NCBI GenBank assembly: GCA_031284385.1
Contig: JAISZZ010000193.1
Location: forward strand, 1 to 22,543
Direction: 5' to 3'
DNA from: Treponema sp.
Lineage (GTDB): Bacteria > Spirochaetota > Spirochaetia > Treponematales > Breznakiellaceae
DNA: 22,543 bases
Translations under genes and position numbers: made by a program
Notes under the pieces: generated by a model
Database searches by the model: none
What the model was told of the DNA's origin: nothing
The model's input: the letters and a program-made list of their open reading frames with translations, nothing else
Part shown: positions 1-6,848 of the stretch, one piece after another
Position numbering within the stretch: position 1 is the first letter of the stretch
How the letters are laid out: each line of letters opens with the position of its first letter

Positions 1-263
1 GCGGCGCCGCAATCTTTAGCGTCTTTGGCCTGCTCCGGCGTGAGGATAGTTCCCGCGCCCGCCGTAATTTCAGGCACTTCCGCCTTTATTTTTGCCAGCG
101 CGTCAAGCGCCGCCGGAGTACGCAGCGTCAGCTCTATCGCGCCTATGCCGCCGCGCTGCAAGGCCTTTGCCAAAGGAACGGCATCTACCGCGTTATCAAT
201 GACAAGCACGGCAACAAGGGCAGAATCCCCAATTTTTTTTGTAAGAATCTCATCCATCATCAT
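1..263 (-). CDS. eda: KDPG/KHG aldolase, N-terminal part (cut by window edge)
   Basis: Class I aldolase that splits 2-keto-3-deoxy-6-phosphogluconate (or 4-hydroxy-2-oxoglutarate) into pyruvate and glyceraldehyde 3-phosphate (or glyoxylate) in the cytoplasm. The 88 visible residues match the family: a helix with PLAKALQRGG, the strand IELTLRT carrying the catalytic Glu (about residue 44), then TAGAGTILTPEQ. The Schiff-base Lys lies beyond the window, so activity cannot be judged. Three ATG codons in a row (263, 260, 257) follow a GGAGG Shine-Dalgarno site ending 5 bases before the first; I use 263, but any of the three is possible. The gene starts 13 bases after dctM and is probably the last visible gene of the dctPQM operon, which points to uptake of a sugar acid that enters the Entner-Doudoroff or hexuronate route. 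Family assignment is firm; substrate is inferred. Confidence 0.9.
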   Translation of the reverse strand, partial: MMMDEILTKKIGDSALVAVLVIDNAVDAVPLAKALQRGGIGAIELTLRTPAALDALAKIKAEVPEITAGAGTILTPEQAKDAKDCGA

Positions 264-276
264 AAAAACCTCCAAC

Positions 277-1566
277 TTATGTGCCAAAAATCATGTTAGG
301 TATCCACAAAACCAAGCCGGGCAGGAATACCAGTATCGCTATTTCCAGAAGCACCGCTCCCATAAATGGCAGTGAATACTTCGTATACTCCTCAGGCGGG
401 CAGTCGATTATACCGCAGACCGTATACAGCGCCGAACCTATCGGAGGAGTCATTACTCCGAGCGTAACGATTGTCGCCATCAACACGCCGAAATGCACCG
501 GATCTATGCCCGCCGCCTTTACCATAGGCAGGAAAATCGGCGTTAATAACAGGAAGTTCACGTTACTGTCAACAAACATTCCCGTTATAAACAGAAAACC
601 GAGCATGATAAGCACAAGCGCCTGCGGGTTGGTGGTGATTCCGAATATCAAATTGCTGAGAGCTACGGGGAGTTTTACCCATGTTATTGCGTAACTGAAG
701 GGGCCGGACATCGCTATTATCAGCATGATCGCGCCGTTATCCTTCAATGTAGTGATTAGAGCTTCCTTAAAATTCTGCCAGTTCAGCTCTTTATACACGA
801 ATTTTCCTATCAGTATCGAATAAATAACGGCAAACGCGCCCGATTCCGATGGGGTAAACACGCCGAAGCGGATTCCGACAATCAGAATTACGGGAAAAAG
901 CAATGCCCAGATAGATTCTTTTAGATTTTCAGCGATTTCCATGCCGGTCAATGGGGGCGCATCTTTTTTGGGCGGGTCGAATTTGTTGATATGGCAGGTG
1001 ATAGTTGTGGTAGCCATCAAAAATAACATCATCAAAATACCGGGTACAATGCCGGCGGCAAAGAGTCTGCCGATTGATACTTCGCCTACAAAACCAAAGA
1101 TGATAAGGCCAAGGCTAGGCGGTATCGTGGCGGTGATTAGCGCCGTAACGCAGTTTACCGCGCAGATATAACCTTTTTTGTAGCCTATCCGCATCATTTC
1201 CGGCCCAAGTATCCGCGTTTCCATCGCGGCATCCGCTGTCGCGGAGCCTGAAACACCGCCCATCAGCGTACTCATCACGACGCTTATCTGCGCAGTGCCG
1301 CCGTACATTCTCCGTGTCACTAGGCGGGCAAGGCTGAGCAACCGCTTGGTGATGCCGGACACGTTCATCAGGTTGCCGGCAAAAATGAAGAACGGCACCG
1401 CGAGGAACGCGAAAGACTGGCTCTGCGCCACTATCATCTGGGTCGCGGTTTGAAAGTTCAGGTGAGTCACCGATGAAAAATACGCGAAACCAGCAAGTCC
1501 TATTACAAAGGCGATAGGCATTCCCAACACAAGAAAAACAACAAAACTAATGAGAAGCAATGTCAT
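277..1566 (-). CDS. dctM: TRAP transporter large permease subunit DctM
   Basis: Large membrane subunit of a tripartite ATP-independent periplasmic transporter; it forms the sodium-coupled transport channel in the inner membrane. The 429 residues have the usual family length and are hydrophobic throughout, with roughly a dozen membrane segments. Family signatures visible include the N-terminal stretch LGMPIAFVIGLAG, the segment VPFFIFAGNLMNVSGIT, GGVSGSATADAAMETRILGP, TPSESGAFAVIYS, and near the end LGVMTPPIGSALYTVCG. The start ATG (1564-1566) overlaps the dctQ stop codon by 4 bases (ATGA), and an AGGAGGGG ribosome site lies just upstream inside dctQ, so the two membrane subunits are translationally coupled. 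Substrate cannot be read from this subunit; the following eda gene suggests a sugar acid. Confidence 0.95.
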   Translation of the reverse strand: MTLLLISFVVFLVLGMPIAFVIGLAGFAYFSSVTHLNFQTATQMIVAQSQSFAFLAVPFFIFAGNLMNVSGITKRLLSLARLVTRRMYGGTAQISVVMSTLMGGVSGSATADAAMETRILGPEMMRIGYKKGYICAVNCVTALITATIPPSLGLIIFGFVGEVSIGRLFAAGIVPGILMMLFLMATTTITCHINKFDPPKKDAPPLTGMEIAENLKESIWALLFPVILIVGIRFGVFTPSESGAFAVIYSILIGKFVYKELNWQNFKEALITTLKDNGAIMLIIAMSGPFSYAITWVKLPVALSNLIFGITTNPQALVLIMLGFLFITGMFVDSNVNFLLLTPIFLPMVKAAGIDPVHFGVLMATIVTLGVMTPPIGSALYTVCGIIDCPPEEYTKYSLPFMGAVLLEIAILVFLPGLVLWIPNMIFGT

Positions 1567-2048
1567 TTTACCCCTCCTTTTTCATCATTAAATTTCGATA
1601 TGGCACGCCGTATCTTGATTATGGTTGACAGCATCATTGACAAGGCAGTAACGACTATGCTGAGCGAAACAAGTGAATATGGAATAGGTATAGATTGATA
1701 CATCCTGAGCCGTTCCGCAACGGCGAGTTTAATGCCAGAAACAGCTATTAAAACGAGAGCGAAAAATACGATAGCATATATCAGGATTTCTATTATTTTT
1801 TGAATGTTTTGCGGCAGGCGGCGAGTTACTATATCAATACCGACAAGTTGACCGCTGCGCCACGCTATATCGGCGCCTAAAAAAGCCGTCCAAGCGAGCA
1901 GAAACATGGCAAAATCAATATTCCATGACATCGATACACGGAAAAAACGTAAAATAGCGGATAAAAAAACTAACGCGACAAGGAATATGAAACCTGTCCC
2001 GCAAACTACTACTTCAGCTTTACAAAGAAATTGGTACACTTTTCGCAT
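1563..2048 (-). CDS. dctQ: TRAP transporter small permease subunit DctQ
   Basis: Small membrane subunit of the TRAP transporter, which pairs with DctM and is needed for docking of the binding protein. It has 161 residues and four hydrophobic segments (about 16-37, 44-62, 86-106 and 124-146), as usual for DctQ. The conserved SWNIDFAMFLLAWTAFLGADIAWRSG-type segment between membrane helices 2 and 3 is present around residues 39-65. Start ATG at 2046-2048 is preceded by GGGGGA. It overlaps dctM by 4 bases. A 242-base gap with two hairpins separates it from dctP, unlike the tight coupling to dctM. Confidence 0.92.
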   Translation of the reverse strand: MRKVYQFLCKAEVVVCGTGFIFLVALVFLSAILRFFRVSMSWNIDFAMFLLAWTAFLGADIAWRSGQLVGIDIVTRRLPQNIQKIIEILIYAIVFFALVLIAVSGIKLAVAERLRMYQSIPIPYSLVSLSIVVTALSMMLSTIIKIRRAISKFNDEKGGVK

Positions 2049-2141
2049 AATTCCCCCAAAAGCATGGGTTCAGCGGGAAAAAATCGCCGTCGAACTTGAT
2101 AGGGCGTTCCAAAATTTTATTTGAAACCGCCGCTTAATAGG

Positions 2142-2169
2142 TTGTCCGGAAATCGTAATTTCCGGACAA
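2142..2169. repeat. Perfect 12-bp inverted repeat between dctP and dctQ
   Basis: The arms TTGTCCGGAAAT (2142-2153) and ATTTCCGGACAA (2158-2169) are exact reverse complements around a 4-base loop. No T run follows on either strand, so it is not a typical intrinsic terminator. In the dctP-to-dctQ transcript it could stabilise an upstream mRNA fragment or bind a regulator; this is inference. It lies about 94 bases before the dctQ start. Confidence 0.75.
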
Positions 2170-2243
2170 ATACTGTAAAACCATAACACGGAACGGCAAA
2201 AGCATAGACTACGGCATTGGTCAGTAGCCGCACGGTCCAATAC

Positions 2244-2287
2244 AAAATGCCGCAGGCGAGTGTTAATCGCCTGATGACCGGCGTTTT
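2244..2287 (-). terminator. Attenuator-like stem-loop just after dctP
   Basis: On the minus strand, beginning 4 bases after the dctP stop codon, a stem forms from CAGGCGA (2267-2273) and TCGCCTG (2253-2259) with a 7-base loop. It is extended, past a 5-base bulge, by GCCG/CGGC and a run of A paired with a run of T (one A-C mismatch). The outer T run followed by TGTATT resembles a weak intrinsic terminator. Such a partial stop would yield more binding protein than permease, a common need in TRAP operons. Structure is seen; the role is inferred. Confidence 0.5.
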
Positions 2288-2290
2288 GAT

Positions 2291-3307
2291 CTAAAGGCCG
2301 AGTTCTTCGAATAGTCTATCTTTGAGTCCGCTGGAGAAGCCTAGATCATTGTTTACATAGAGCGGGGCAATAGCGTCTTCAAATTCTTTTATATTAACTT
2401 CGTTAATAACAACGCCCTTATCTTTCATCTGCTTGTAGTACTCGATTTCTTCCGCGGCGATAATTTCACCGTATTTTTTGGCGGCTTTTTGAATCGTTTC
2501 GATAAAAAAATCTTTGTCCGCTTCCGGCATTTTATTTAAGAGGGCAGTGGAACAAACAAATGCGGATTGAAGCATATAATGTTTGGTCAGCGCAAGCTGT
2601 TTAGTAACTTCATAAATGGCGGAACCATAGGCGGTAGCGACTTGCACCTCACAGCCGTCCAGCGTTTTCTGCTGTATACCGGGCAGCACTTCACCCCACG
2701 GAATACCGATGTTCGCGAAACCGAGGTACTGGGCAAGCGCCTTTCCGATGTTATTACCAAAACCGCGTATACGCAGACCTTTGAGGTCGGCGACTGTTTT
2801 AACTGGCGTTACCGTGTAGAAACTGCGGAACCCGTTGTACATATCCGCGACAAATGTAATTCCTTGAGCCTCAAGCTGTGTTTGCCATTCTTTGAAAATT
2901 GAAGTTTCAGGCAGTTTTTCGAGAACATTTATATCTGTCAGTATGTAAGGTGCCATAAGGATATTGAGGTCAGGAATATTGAACTGGCTGGCCAAACGCC
3001 CGGGGTCTGACGGTACAACAAGCGGTACCCCGCTCTTTGCCTGTGTTACAAGATTGTCCGTGTCGTTTGCGAGCGCTCCGTTTACCTGTACGTCAACCTG
3101 AAAACGCCCCGTCTTATTCAATTCATCGGCGATTTCCTGCATCATGCGGCTCTGTCCGGTCGAAGGCGCTTCGGTTCCAGCGAAGGTAACAACAATTTTA
3201 CTGTCGCCCTTTTTGTTGTCGGACTTTTTACAGCCGGCGACAAATATACAGCTCACCGCCACGAAAACCGCGATAATGCCGGCAAAAGACATTTTATTCA
3301 TTCTCAT
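2291..3307 (-). CDS. dctP: TRAP transporter substrate-binding lipoprotein DctP
   Basis: Extracytoplasmic solute receptor of the TRAP system (338 residues). The N-terminus is a lipoprotein signal: basic start, hydrophobic core, then the lipobox VAGC with Cys at residue 26, so the mature protein is probably anchored in a membrane as in other organisms with an outer membrane. Family features are FAGTEAP near residue 42, the VPLVVPSDPGRLASQF region (about 94-109), and ADLKGLRIRGFGNN (173-186), where the conserved Arg (179 or 181) binds the substrate carboxylate. Then comes VLPGIQQKTLDGCE (208-220), which lines the site. The start is set by GGAGGA 5 bases before ATG. Other in-frame Met codons at residues 3 and 6 are less well placed. 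Substrate is probably a C6 sugar acid given eda downstream, but DctP receptors also bind dicarboxylates and sialic acid. Confidence 0.93.
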   Translation of the reverse strand: MRMNKMSFAGIIAVFVAVSCIFVAGCKKSDNKKGDSKIVVTFAGTEAPSTGQSRMMQEIADELNKTGRFQVDVQVNGALANDTDNLVTQAKSGVPLVVPSDPGRLASQFNIPDLNILMAPYILTDINVLEKLPETSIFKEWQTQLEAQGITFVADMYNGFRSFYTVTPVKTVADLKGLRIRGFGNNIGKALAQYLGFANIGIPWGEVLPGIQQKTLDGCEVQVATAYGSAIYEVTKQLALTKHYMLQSAFVCSTALLNKMPEADKDFFIETIQKAAKKYGEIIAAEEIEYYKQMKDKGVVINEVNIKEFEDAIAPLYVNNDLGFSSGLKDRLFEELGL

Positions 3308-3359
3308 AAATTTCCTCCAAGAAATTTCTTTACGGCGATTCTAACCGCCTATATTTGCT

Positions 3360-3388
3360 ATATTAGTACAATGTTTGTAAATATGCAA
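3360..3388 (-). promoter_or_regulatory. Candidate sigma-70 promoter of dctP
   Basis: On the minus strand, TTGCAT (3383-3388) and TAATAT (3360-3365) are separated by exactly 17 bases, and the dctP start follows about 52 bases after the -10 box. Each box matches the consensus at 4 of 6 positions. The -35 box lies at the edge of repeat copy A, so the repeat may supply part of the promoter. Pattern-based only. Confidence 0.4.
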
Positions 3389-3535
3389 GTACGAAAACAG
3401 TGGATTGGTTCGACAACCTCATGGGTTGTCTCCCAAATCGCAGCATATGCTGTGCAAATGCATGCTGTGCAAAATGCATGGTATTTTGCTGTTTTTAAGC
3501 GGAAGTTGTTCAAAAACGGAAGTTTTTGAACAGTT
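3383..3535. repeat. Structured intergenic repeat, copy A
   Basis: This copy lies between the end of the wecG-like gene and dctP. It holds three hairpins: stem 1 GACAACC/GGTTGTC (3412-3430), stem 2 CAGCATATGCTG (3441-3452), and stem 3 GTTCAAAAAC/GTTTTTGAAC (3508-3531), closed by GGAA, a GNRA-type tetraloop if read as plus-strand RNA. A 15-16 base tandem duplication (3447-3461 and 3462-3477) sits between stems 2 and 3. Copies B and C share the order and the core text AACCTTATGGGTTCTCTCCC (here with changes). The gene-free stretch 3308-3616 otherwise contains the dctP promoter candidate and one more inverted repeat; I see no convincing gene in it. Confidence 0.8.
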
Positions 3536-3550
3536 CTAGCAGTTTTACTT

Positions 3551-3588
3551 TTATGAATACGGACTTTCATGCTCAAATCTATTCATAA
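3551..3588. repeat. 9-bp inverted repeat after the wecG-like gene
   Basis: TTATGAATA (3551-3559) and TATTCATAA (3580-3588) are exact reverse complements with a 20-base spacer. It lies about 30 bases after the stop codon of the minus-strand wecG-like gene and beside repeat copy A. No T run follows, so a terminator role is weakly supported; it could also mark an end of the repeat element. Confidence 0.4.
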
Positions 3589-3616
3589 CAATTCGTGTAA
3601 TCAGTGGATGATAGTG

Positions 3617-4414
3617 TTAATTCTCGGGATATTGTTTTTGGACATTTTTTTTCGACAGTTTATAAAACAACAACAAAAAGATATAACGTATGTACGAGAA
3701 TACCCTAAAAAATCGTAGAGGATTTTTGAGGCAAAAAAACATCCATTCGAGCCCACGGTCAAAGATCGCGTGGGAGGGACGCTTGCGGCGCTTCGCAAAT
3801 ACGTCATAAAGATCGCTGCACCAAAGACGCATACCTGAATTCAGGCGGTGCGTGTTTTTCGCGACCCAGCGCTCCCTGCCGTGTATGCCGCCTTGCCCTA
3901 TCATCAGCAAATCTGGGGCGGATTTACGTATTACTTGTAACAGGGTATCCTCAGTCTGTTTTTTTATCAGGCCCGGAAAACGCCCTATGATACGAAGTTT
4001 TGGAAATGTTTCCTTGATATTTTTTTCCGCGTGGATAAGAACCGAAGGTTTTCCGCCAAGCAGGTAAACAGAGAGTTCGCGGCGCTCTAATATTGTTAAA
4101 AGGCTTACCGCAAAGTCAAAAGGCATATACCTTATGGGCGTTTTACCCGTAAGAAAACGTATTCCACTGACTATGCTCTTTGATATTGGCACAACCAACG
4201 CCGCATTCTGTAAATAATTGCGGAATTCGCCGCTTCTACGTGCGCGCAATAGGTCCCAAATAGATAGAAGAATGATATTTTCGCCTTTTTTGCGTTTCAA
4301 AAACTCAAAAATAACACTTTCAAAATCATCGCGGACGACAATATCAACAGGAACTTTGAGGAATTCCACTCTTTCGCAAACAGGTTTTACATCTACTGAT
4401 TCGTCGCTGTCCAA
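3617..4414 (-). CDS. Divergent WecG/TagA/CpsF-family glycosyltransferase
   Basis: Family members (GT26 type) move N-acetylmannosamine or related sugars onto a lipid-linked acceptor at the inner membrane face during surface polysaccharide or teichoic acid synthesis. The 265 residues follow the family plan: central FAVSLLTILERRELSVYLLGG (101-121), APDLLMIGQGG (166-176), and the C-terminal VFAKRRKRPSHAIFDRGLEW (205-224) followed by NPLRFFRV and a hydrophobic, basic tail that suits membrane association. The usual Asp-Gly motif after the 'ADLVVP' strand reads PISKSIV here (76-82), so the Asp regarded as catalytic in TagA is absent. The usual Thr-x-Asn motif reads LSIWD, and the P-x-Q-E motif is also altered. 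The start is TTG at 4412-4414, chosen because GAGAGG lies 5 bases upstream; it overlaps rsmE by 22 bases. Family is likely; enzyme activity is doubtful. Confidence 0.75.
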   Translation of the reverse strand: MDSDESVDVKPVCERVEFLKVPVDIVVRDDFESVIFEFLKRKKGENIILLSIWDLLRARRSGEFRNYLQNAALVVPISKSIVSGIRFLTGKTPIRYMPFDFAVSLLTILERRELSVYLLGGKPSVLIHAEKNIKETFPKLRIIGRFPGLIKKQTEDTLLQVIRKSAPDLLMIGQGGIHGRERWVAKNTHRLNSGMRLWCSDLYDVFAKRRKRPSHAIFDRGLEWMFFCLKNPLRFFRVFSYIRYIFLLLFYKLSKKNVQKQYPEN

Positions 4415-5184
4415 GTTAGCCTCTCATAAATCAATGTCCGGACAACCGCTATTGAGTAAAATGCGGCACTTTCCGACCTTAGAATAGTATCACCAAGAAT
4501 TACAGGTTTGAAACCGGCCTCAACAAAGGCCCCGGCCTCAGACGGCGAAAACCCGCCTTCCGGCCCGACTACCAAAACAACTAACTCCGGTATCGTATTA
4601 AGATACCGGTGAAAACCACCTTTTTCAAGCGGTATTTCATGGACAAGTAGTCCGAGCGTTTTTTCAGTCCGGCTTTTAAGATGTTCCCAGTATTTCAGAA
4701 TTTCATCAAAAGTTTTAGGCGGCGCGGCAGTGGTCGCCGTTGCCGAGCCGCTTTGCTGACACGCCTCTTTCAGTACACGCCGCCAACGTCCGATGCGCTC
4801 CGTCTCCACGCTCAAAACTCCTGAAACGTTACGCGGCAAAGAATGTTCGGAATAAAATGGCACTACCTCCGTAACTCCAGCTTCGGCGGCCTGACGGATT
4901 ATAATATCCATCTTTGCCCCTTTTGTCATGCTTTGAAACAGAATTATTGACGGAAATGCCGTTTGCGAGGATGTTTCACAGGTTTTTGGGGTATATTCGG
5001 CCAGAATGACATCTTTTTCTACGCATATTACCCGCAAAACCGCGGGTTTGCCGGAAGGCGCACGGCAGTCAAACGCATCGCCAACCCGCACCCGCCGCAC
5101 ATGCGCGAGGTAATGAAAATCGTTTCCGCTCAGACGAACCGGCTTTCCTTCATCCGGCTCATCACGCAATAAAAACTGTTTCAT
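4393..5184 (-). CDS. rsmE: 16S rRNA (uridine1498-N3)-methyltransferase RsmE
   Basis: SPOUT-class methyltransferase that adds a methyl group to N3 of U1498 in 16S rRNA, using S-adenosylmethionine. The 263 residues have an N-terminal PUA-like part (HYLAHVRRVRVGDAFDC, about 24-40) and the knotted SPOUT domain. Signatures are SMTKGAKMDIIIRQAAEAGV (about 90-109), KEACQQSGSA, VVGPEGGFSPSEAGAF (cofactor-binding loop) and LGDTILRSESAAFYSIAVV at the C-terminus. Start ATG at 5182-5184 gives the usual N-terminus, though no clear ribosome site is seen. It lies 30 bases after the LysM gene and overlaps the wecG-like gene, so the three are probably co-transcribed. Confidence 0.93.
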   Translation of the reverse strand: MKQFLLRDEPDEGKPVRLSGNDFHYLAHVRRVRVGDAFDCRAPSGKPAVLRVICVEKDVILAEYTPKTCETSSQTAFPSIILFQSMTKGAKMDIIIRQAAEAGVTEVVPFYSEHSLPRNVSGVLSVETERIGRWRRVLKEACQQSGSATATTAAPPKTFDEILKYWEHLKSRTEKTLGLLVHEIPLEKGGFHRYLNTIPELVVLVVGPEGGFSPSEAGAFVEAGFKPVILGDTILRSESAAFYSIAVVRTLIYERLTWTATNQ

Positions 5185-5214
5185 TTACGAAACGAAGATT
5201 TTAACCAGCGGGCA

Positions 5215-6123
5215 TCAGCCTCTAGGCGCCATCGCAGGATCAACCGGATTGCTGTTATAGTAAACCATAAAAAACAGCGCCGCTTGACCGGACATGGAGT
5301 CTATGCCAAGTCGTCCGAGTTCCATTCCTTTGGTAACAAAATCTCCAGCTTTAACAAGCAAGCGCTCACAGCCGCCATACACATACAGATAACCTTCGGC
5401 GCTCTTTACTATTACAACGCGCCCAAACCCGCGGTAAGGCATAGCGGAAAGAACTGTTCCCGGATAAACGCAAAACACGCTCTCCCCTTGTTCCCCGACC
5501 AGAGCGACCCCGCTCAATTTTCCGGTCATATAAGCGCCCTGCTTAGGCTTGATCGGCCATGTGAGCGACAGGTCAACATAAGGACCGGGAGTTTTCACAG
5601 TTTCAGACGCGGCAGTCGGCGTGCGCGGTTGGGATTCTCTGATCACAGGTTCCGCCGGTTTAACGGCTACAGTGGCCGTAACGGGCAGTTTTAACACATC
5701 GCCAGCTTTTAAAACATAGCTTCCGGTAAGGTTGTTCAAACCGAGAAGCCCGTCCACCGAAATATTGTTTCTTTGAGCGATTCCGAACAGCGTATCGCCC
5801 TTCTGCGCCCTGTACAAAACCACCGCTGGAGCGTTCGGGTCAGGATTTATCGGCGGTACCATGGAAGGAGTGGCCGGAATCCTAATACGCTGCCCGCTCT
5901 GAATCCTCCGGGCGTCATCTATCCCGTTTATGAATAGAATCTCTTCAACCTTTACGCCATATTCACGCGCCAGACCATAAATTGTCTCGCCGCTTTTTAT
6001 GACATGAATTATTTCATCGTCCGCGAGAAGCGCTTTGCAAAAGAAAAGTCCTGCCATAGCAAGAATAAAATATATACAAAGCGGCACTCGTTTGTTTGCC
6101 GCAAAGCCAATATTGAACCGCAT
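5215..6123 (-). CDS. Exported LysM protein with degenerate M23 (LytM-like) domain
   Basis: A 302-residue cell-wall protein. Residues 1-34 look like a signal peptide with a likely cut after ALLA. Two LysM peptidoglycan-binding repeats follow: about 38-83 (IHVIKSGETIYGLAREYGV) and 103-148 (LYRAQKGDTLFGIAQRNNI). A Pro/Thr-rich linker leads to an M23-like fold at about 185-297. The zinc ligands of active M23 endopeptidases are missing: the usual Y-x-H-L position reads YGGCERL (249-255), the H-x-H strand reads LFFMVYY (283-289), and no H-x3-D motif is present. Like EnvC and NlpD of other bacteria it may regulate an amidase instead of cutting the wall itself; that is inference. It precedes rsmE by 30 bases. 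No clear Shine-Dalgarno site precedes ATG 6121-6123. Confidence 0.85.
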   Translation of the reverse strand: MRFNIGFAANKRVPLCIYFILAMAGLFFCKALLADDEIIHVIKSGETIYGLAREYGVKVEEILFINGIDDARRIQSGQRIRIPATPSMVPPINPDPNAPAVVLYRAQKGDTLFGIAQRNNISVDGLLGLNNLTGSYVLKAGDVLKLPVTATVAVKPAEPVIRESQPRTPTAASETVKTPGPYVDLSLTWPIKPKQGAYMTGKLSGVALVGEQGESVFCVYPGTVLSAMPYRGFGRVVIVKSAEGYLYVYGGCERLLVKAGDFVTKGMELGRLGIDSMSGQAALFFMVYYNSNPVDPAMAPRG

Positions 6124-6263
6124 AATTGAATATCGGATTTTTAGAGAGGTTTAGTTAGATAATTTATTCGTAAAGTCCAGTTTATTACCCGCAGCAAACT
6201 TGTTTGCGCCATGCGGCGGGGAGGTTCATTGATTGCCGCCGGTTCGCCATAACCACTCTCGCT
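6124..6263. other. Intergenic stretch between pgsA and the LysM gene
   Basis: It contains a short palindrome, GCAAAC-TT-GTTTGC (6194-6207), with no T run on either side, so terminator function is unsupported. A 21-codon reading frame on the minus strand (6185-6250) cannot be distinguished from chance. No clear promoter with both boxes was found for the LysM gene. Confidence 0.4.
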
Positions 6264-6848
6264 TTAGCGGGGCGGGGCATTGGACAATCGCCGGAATTGA
6301 ATCAGATAATCCGCGAAAGACAGGCAGGATGCGGCGGCGCAGAGGTAGAATACGGCGGCAAGGATGGTTTTTAGCGGAAGTTCCGGCTGCGTGATGCCGG
6401 CTGCGCTCAGTATCTCTAGAAGCAGCGTGTAGAAGCAAGCGCCTATATACAGCACCGTTTTGAATTTGCCTCCCATACGAGCCGCGACGGCGACACCTTT
6501 TTTTATCGAAAGCATACGCAGAAACAGCATAAAGAATTCGCGGTAAAAAATGAGTATGAATAGAAAATCCGGCATTATCCCTGCCATCGCGAAACAGAAA
6601 AAAATGCTGATATGCAAAAATGCGTCCGCGAAGGGGTCAAGCAATTTTCCGGTATTGCTTACTTGATTCAATTTACGTGCGAAATATCCATCAAGGAAAT
6701 CTGTAAATTCCACGAATATCAGCAGTATAAATAGGGCAATAAGAATGATTTCCGTATATTCGCCGAAACGCCGGGCAGTATTGTAAACGATAAAAAAGAA
6801 CGGCGCGAAAAATATTCGCGTGAAAGACAATTTATTTGCAAGAAGCAT
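6264..6848 (-). CDS. pgsA: CDP-diacylglycerol-glycerol-3-phosphate 3-phosphatidyltransferase
   Basis: Membrane enzyme that joins CDP-diacylglycerol and glycerol 3-phosphate to give phosphatidylglycerol phosphate, the first step to phosphatidylglycerol and cardiolipin. The full CDP-alcohol phosphotransferase motif is intact: D50-x2-D53-G54-x2-A57-R58-x8-G67-x3-D71-x3-D75 (TDFLDGYFARKL and TGKLLDPFAD). Several hydrophobic segments surround it, as in the family. I start at ATG 6846-6848 (194 residues, N-terminus MLLANKLSFTRIFFAP, the usual form) because AGGTGAGG sits 9 bases upstream. A GTG at 6863 in frame would add 5 residues and lies inside that ribosome site. The gene is divergent from the signal peptidase pair. 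Other family members (phosphatidylserine or cardiolipin synthases) are less likely given the N-terminus. Confidence 0.88.
   Translation of the reverse strand: MLLANKLSFTRIFFAPFFFIVYNTARRFGEYTEIILIALFILLIFVEFTDFLDGYFARKLNQVSNTGKLLDPFADAFLHISIFFCFAMAGIMPDFLFILIFYREFFMLFLRMLSIKKGVAVAARMGGKFKTVLYIGACFYTLLLEILSAAGITQPELPLKTILAAVFYLCAAASCLSFADYLIQFRRLSNAPPR

Noticed and set aside
3358..3576. 72-codon minus-strand reading frame across repeat copy A
   Set aside because: It is composed of the hairpin repeat and has no ribosome site; copies B and C do not keep an equivalent frame.
4435..4444. TGTCCGGACA palindrome like the arms of the 2142 inverted repeat
   Set aside because: It lies inside the rsmE coding sequence and is only 10 bases; likely coincidence.
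6185..6250. 21-codon frame between pgsA and the LysM gene
   Set aside because: Too short to separate from chance and without a good ribosome site or recognisable membrane segment.
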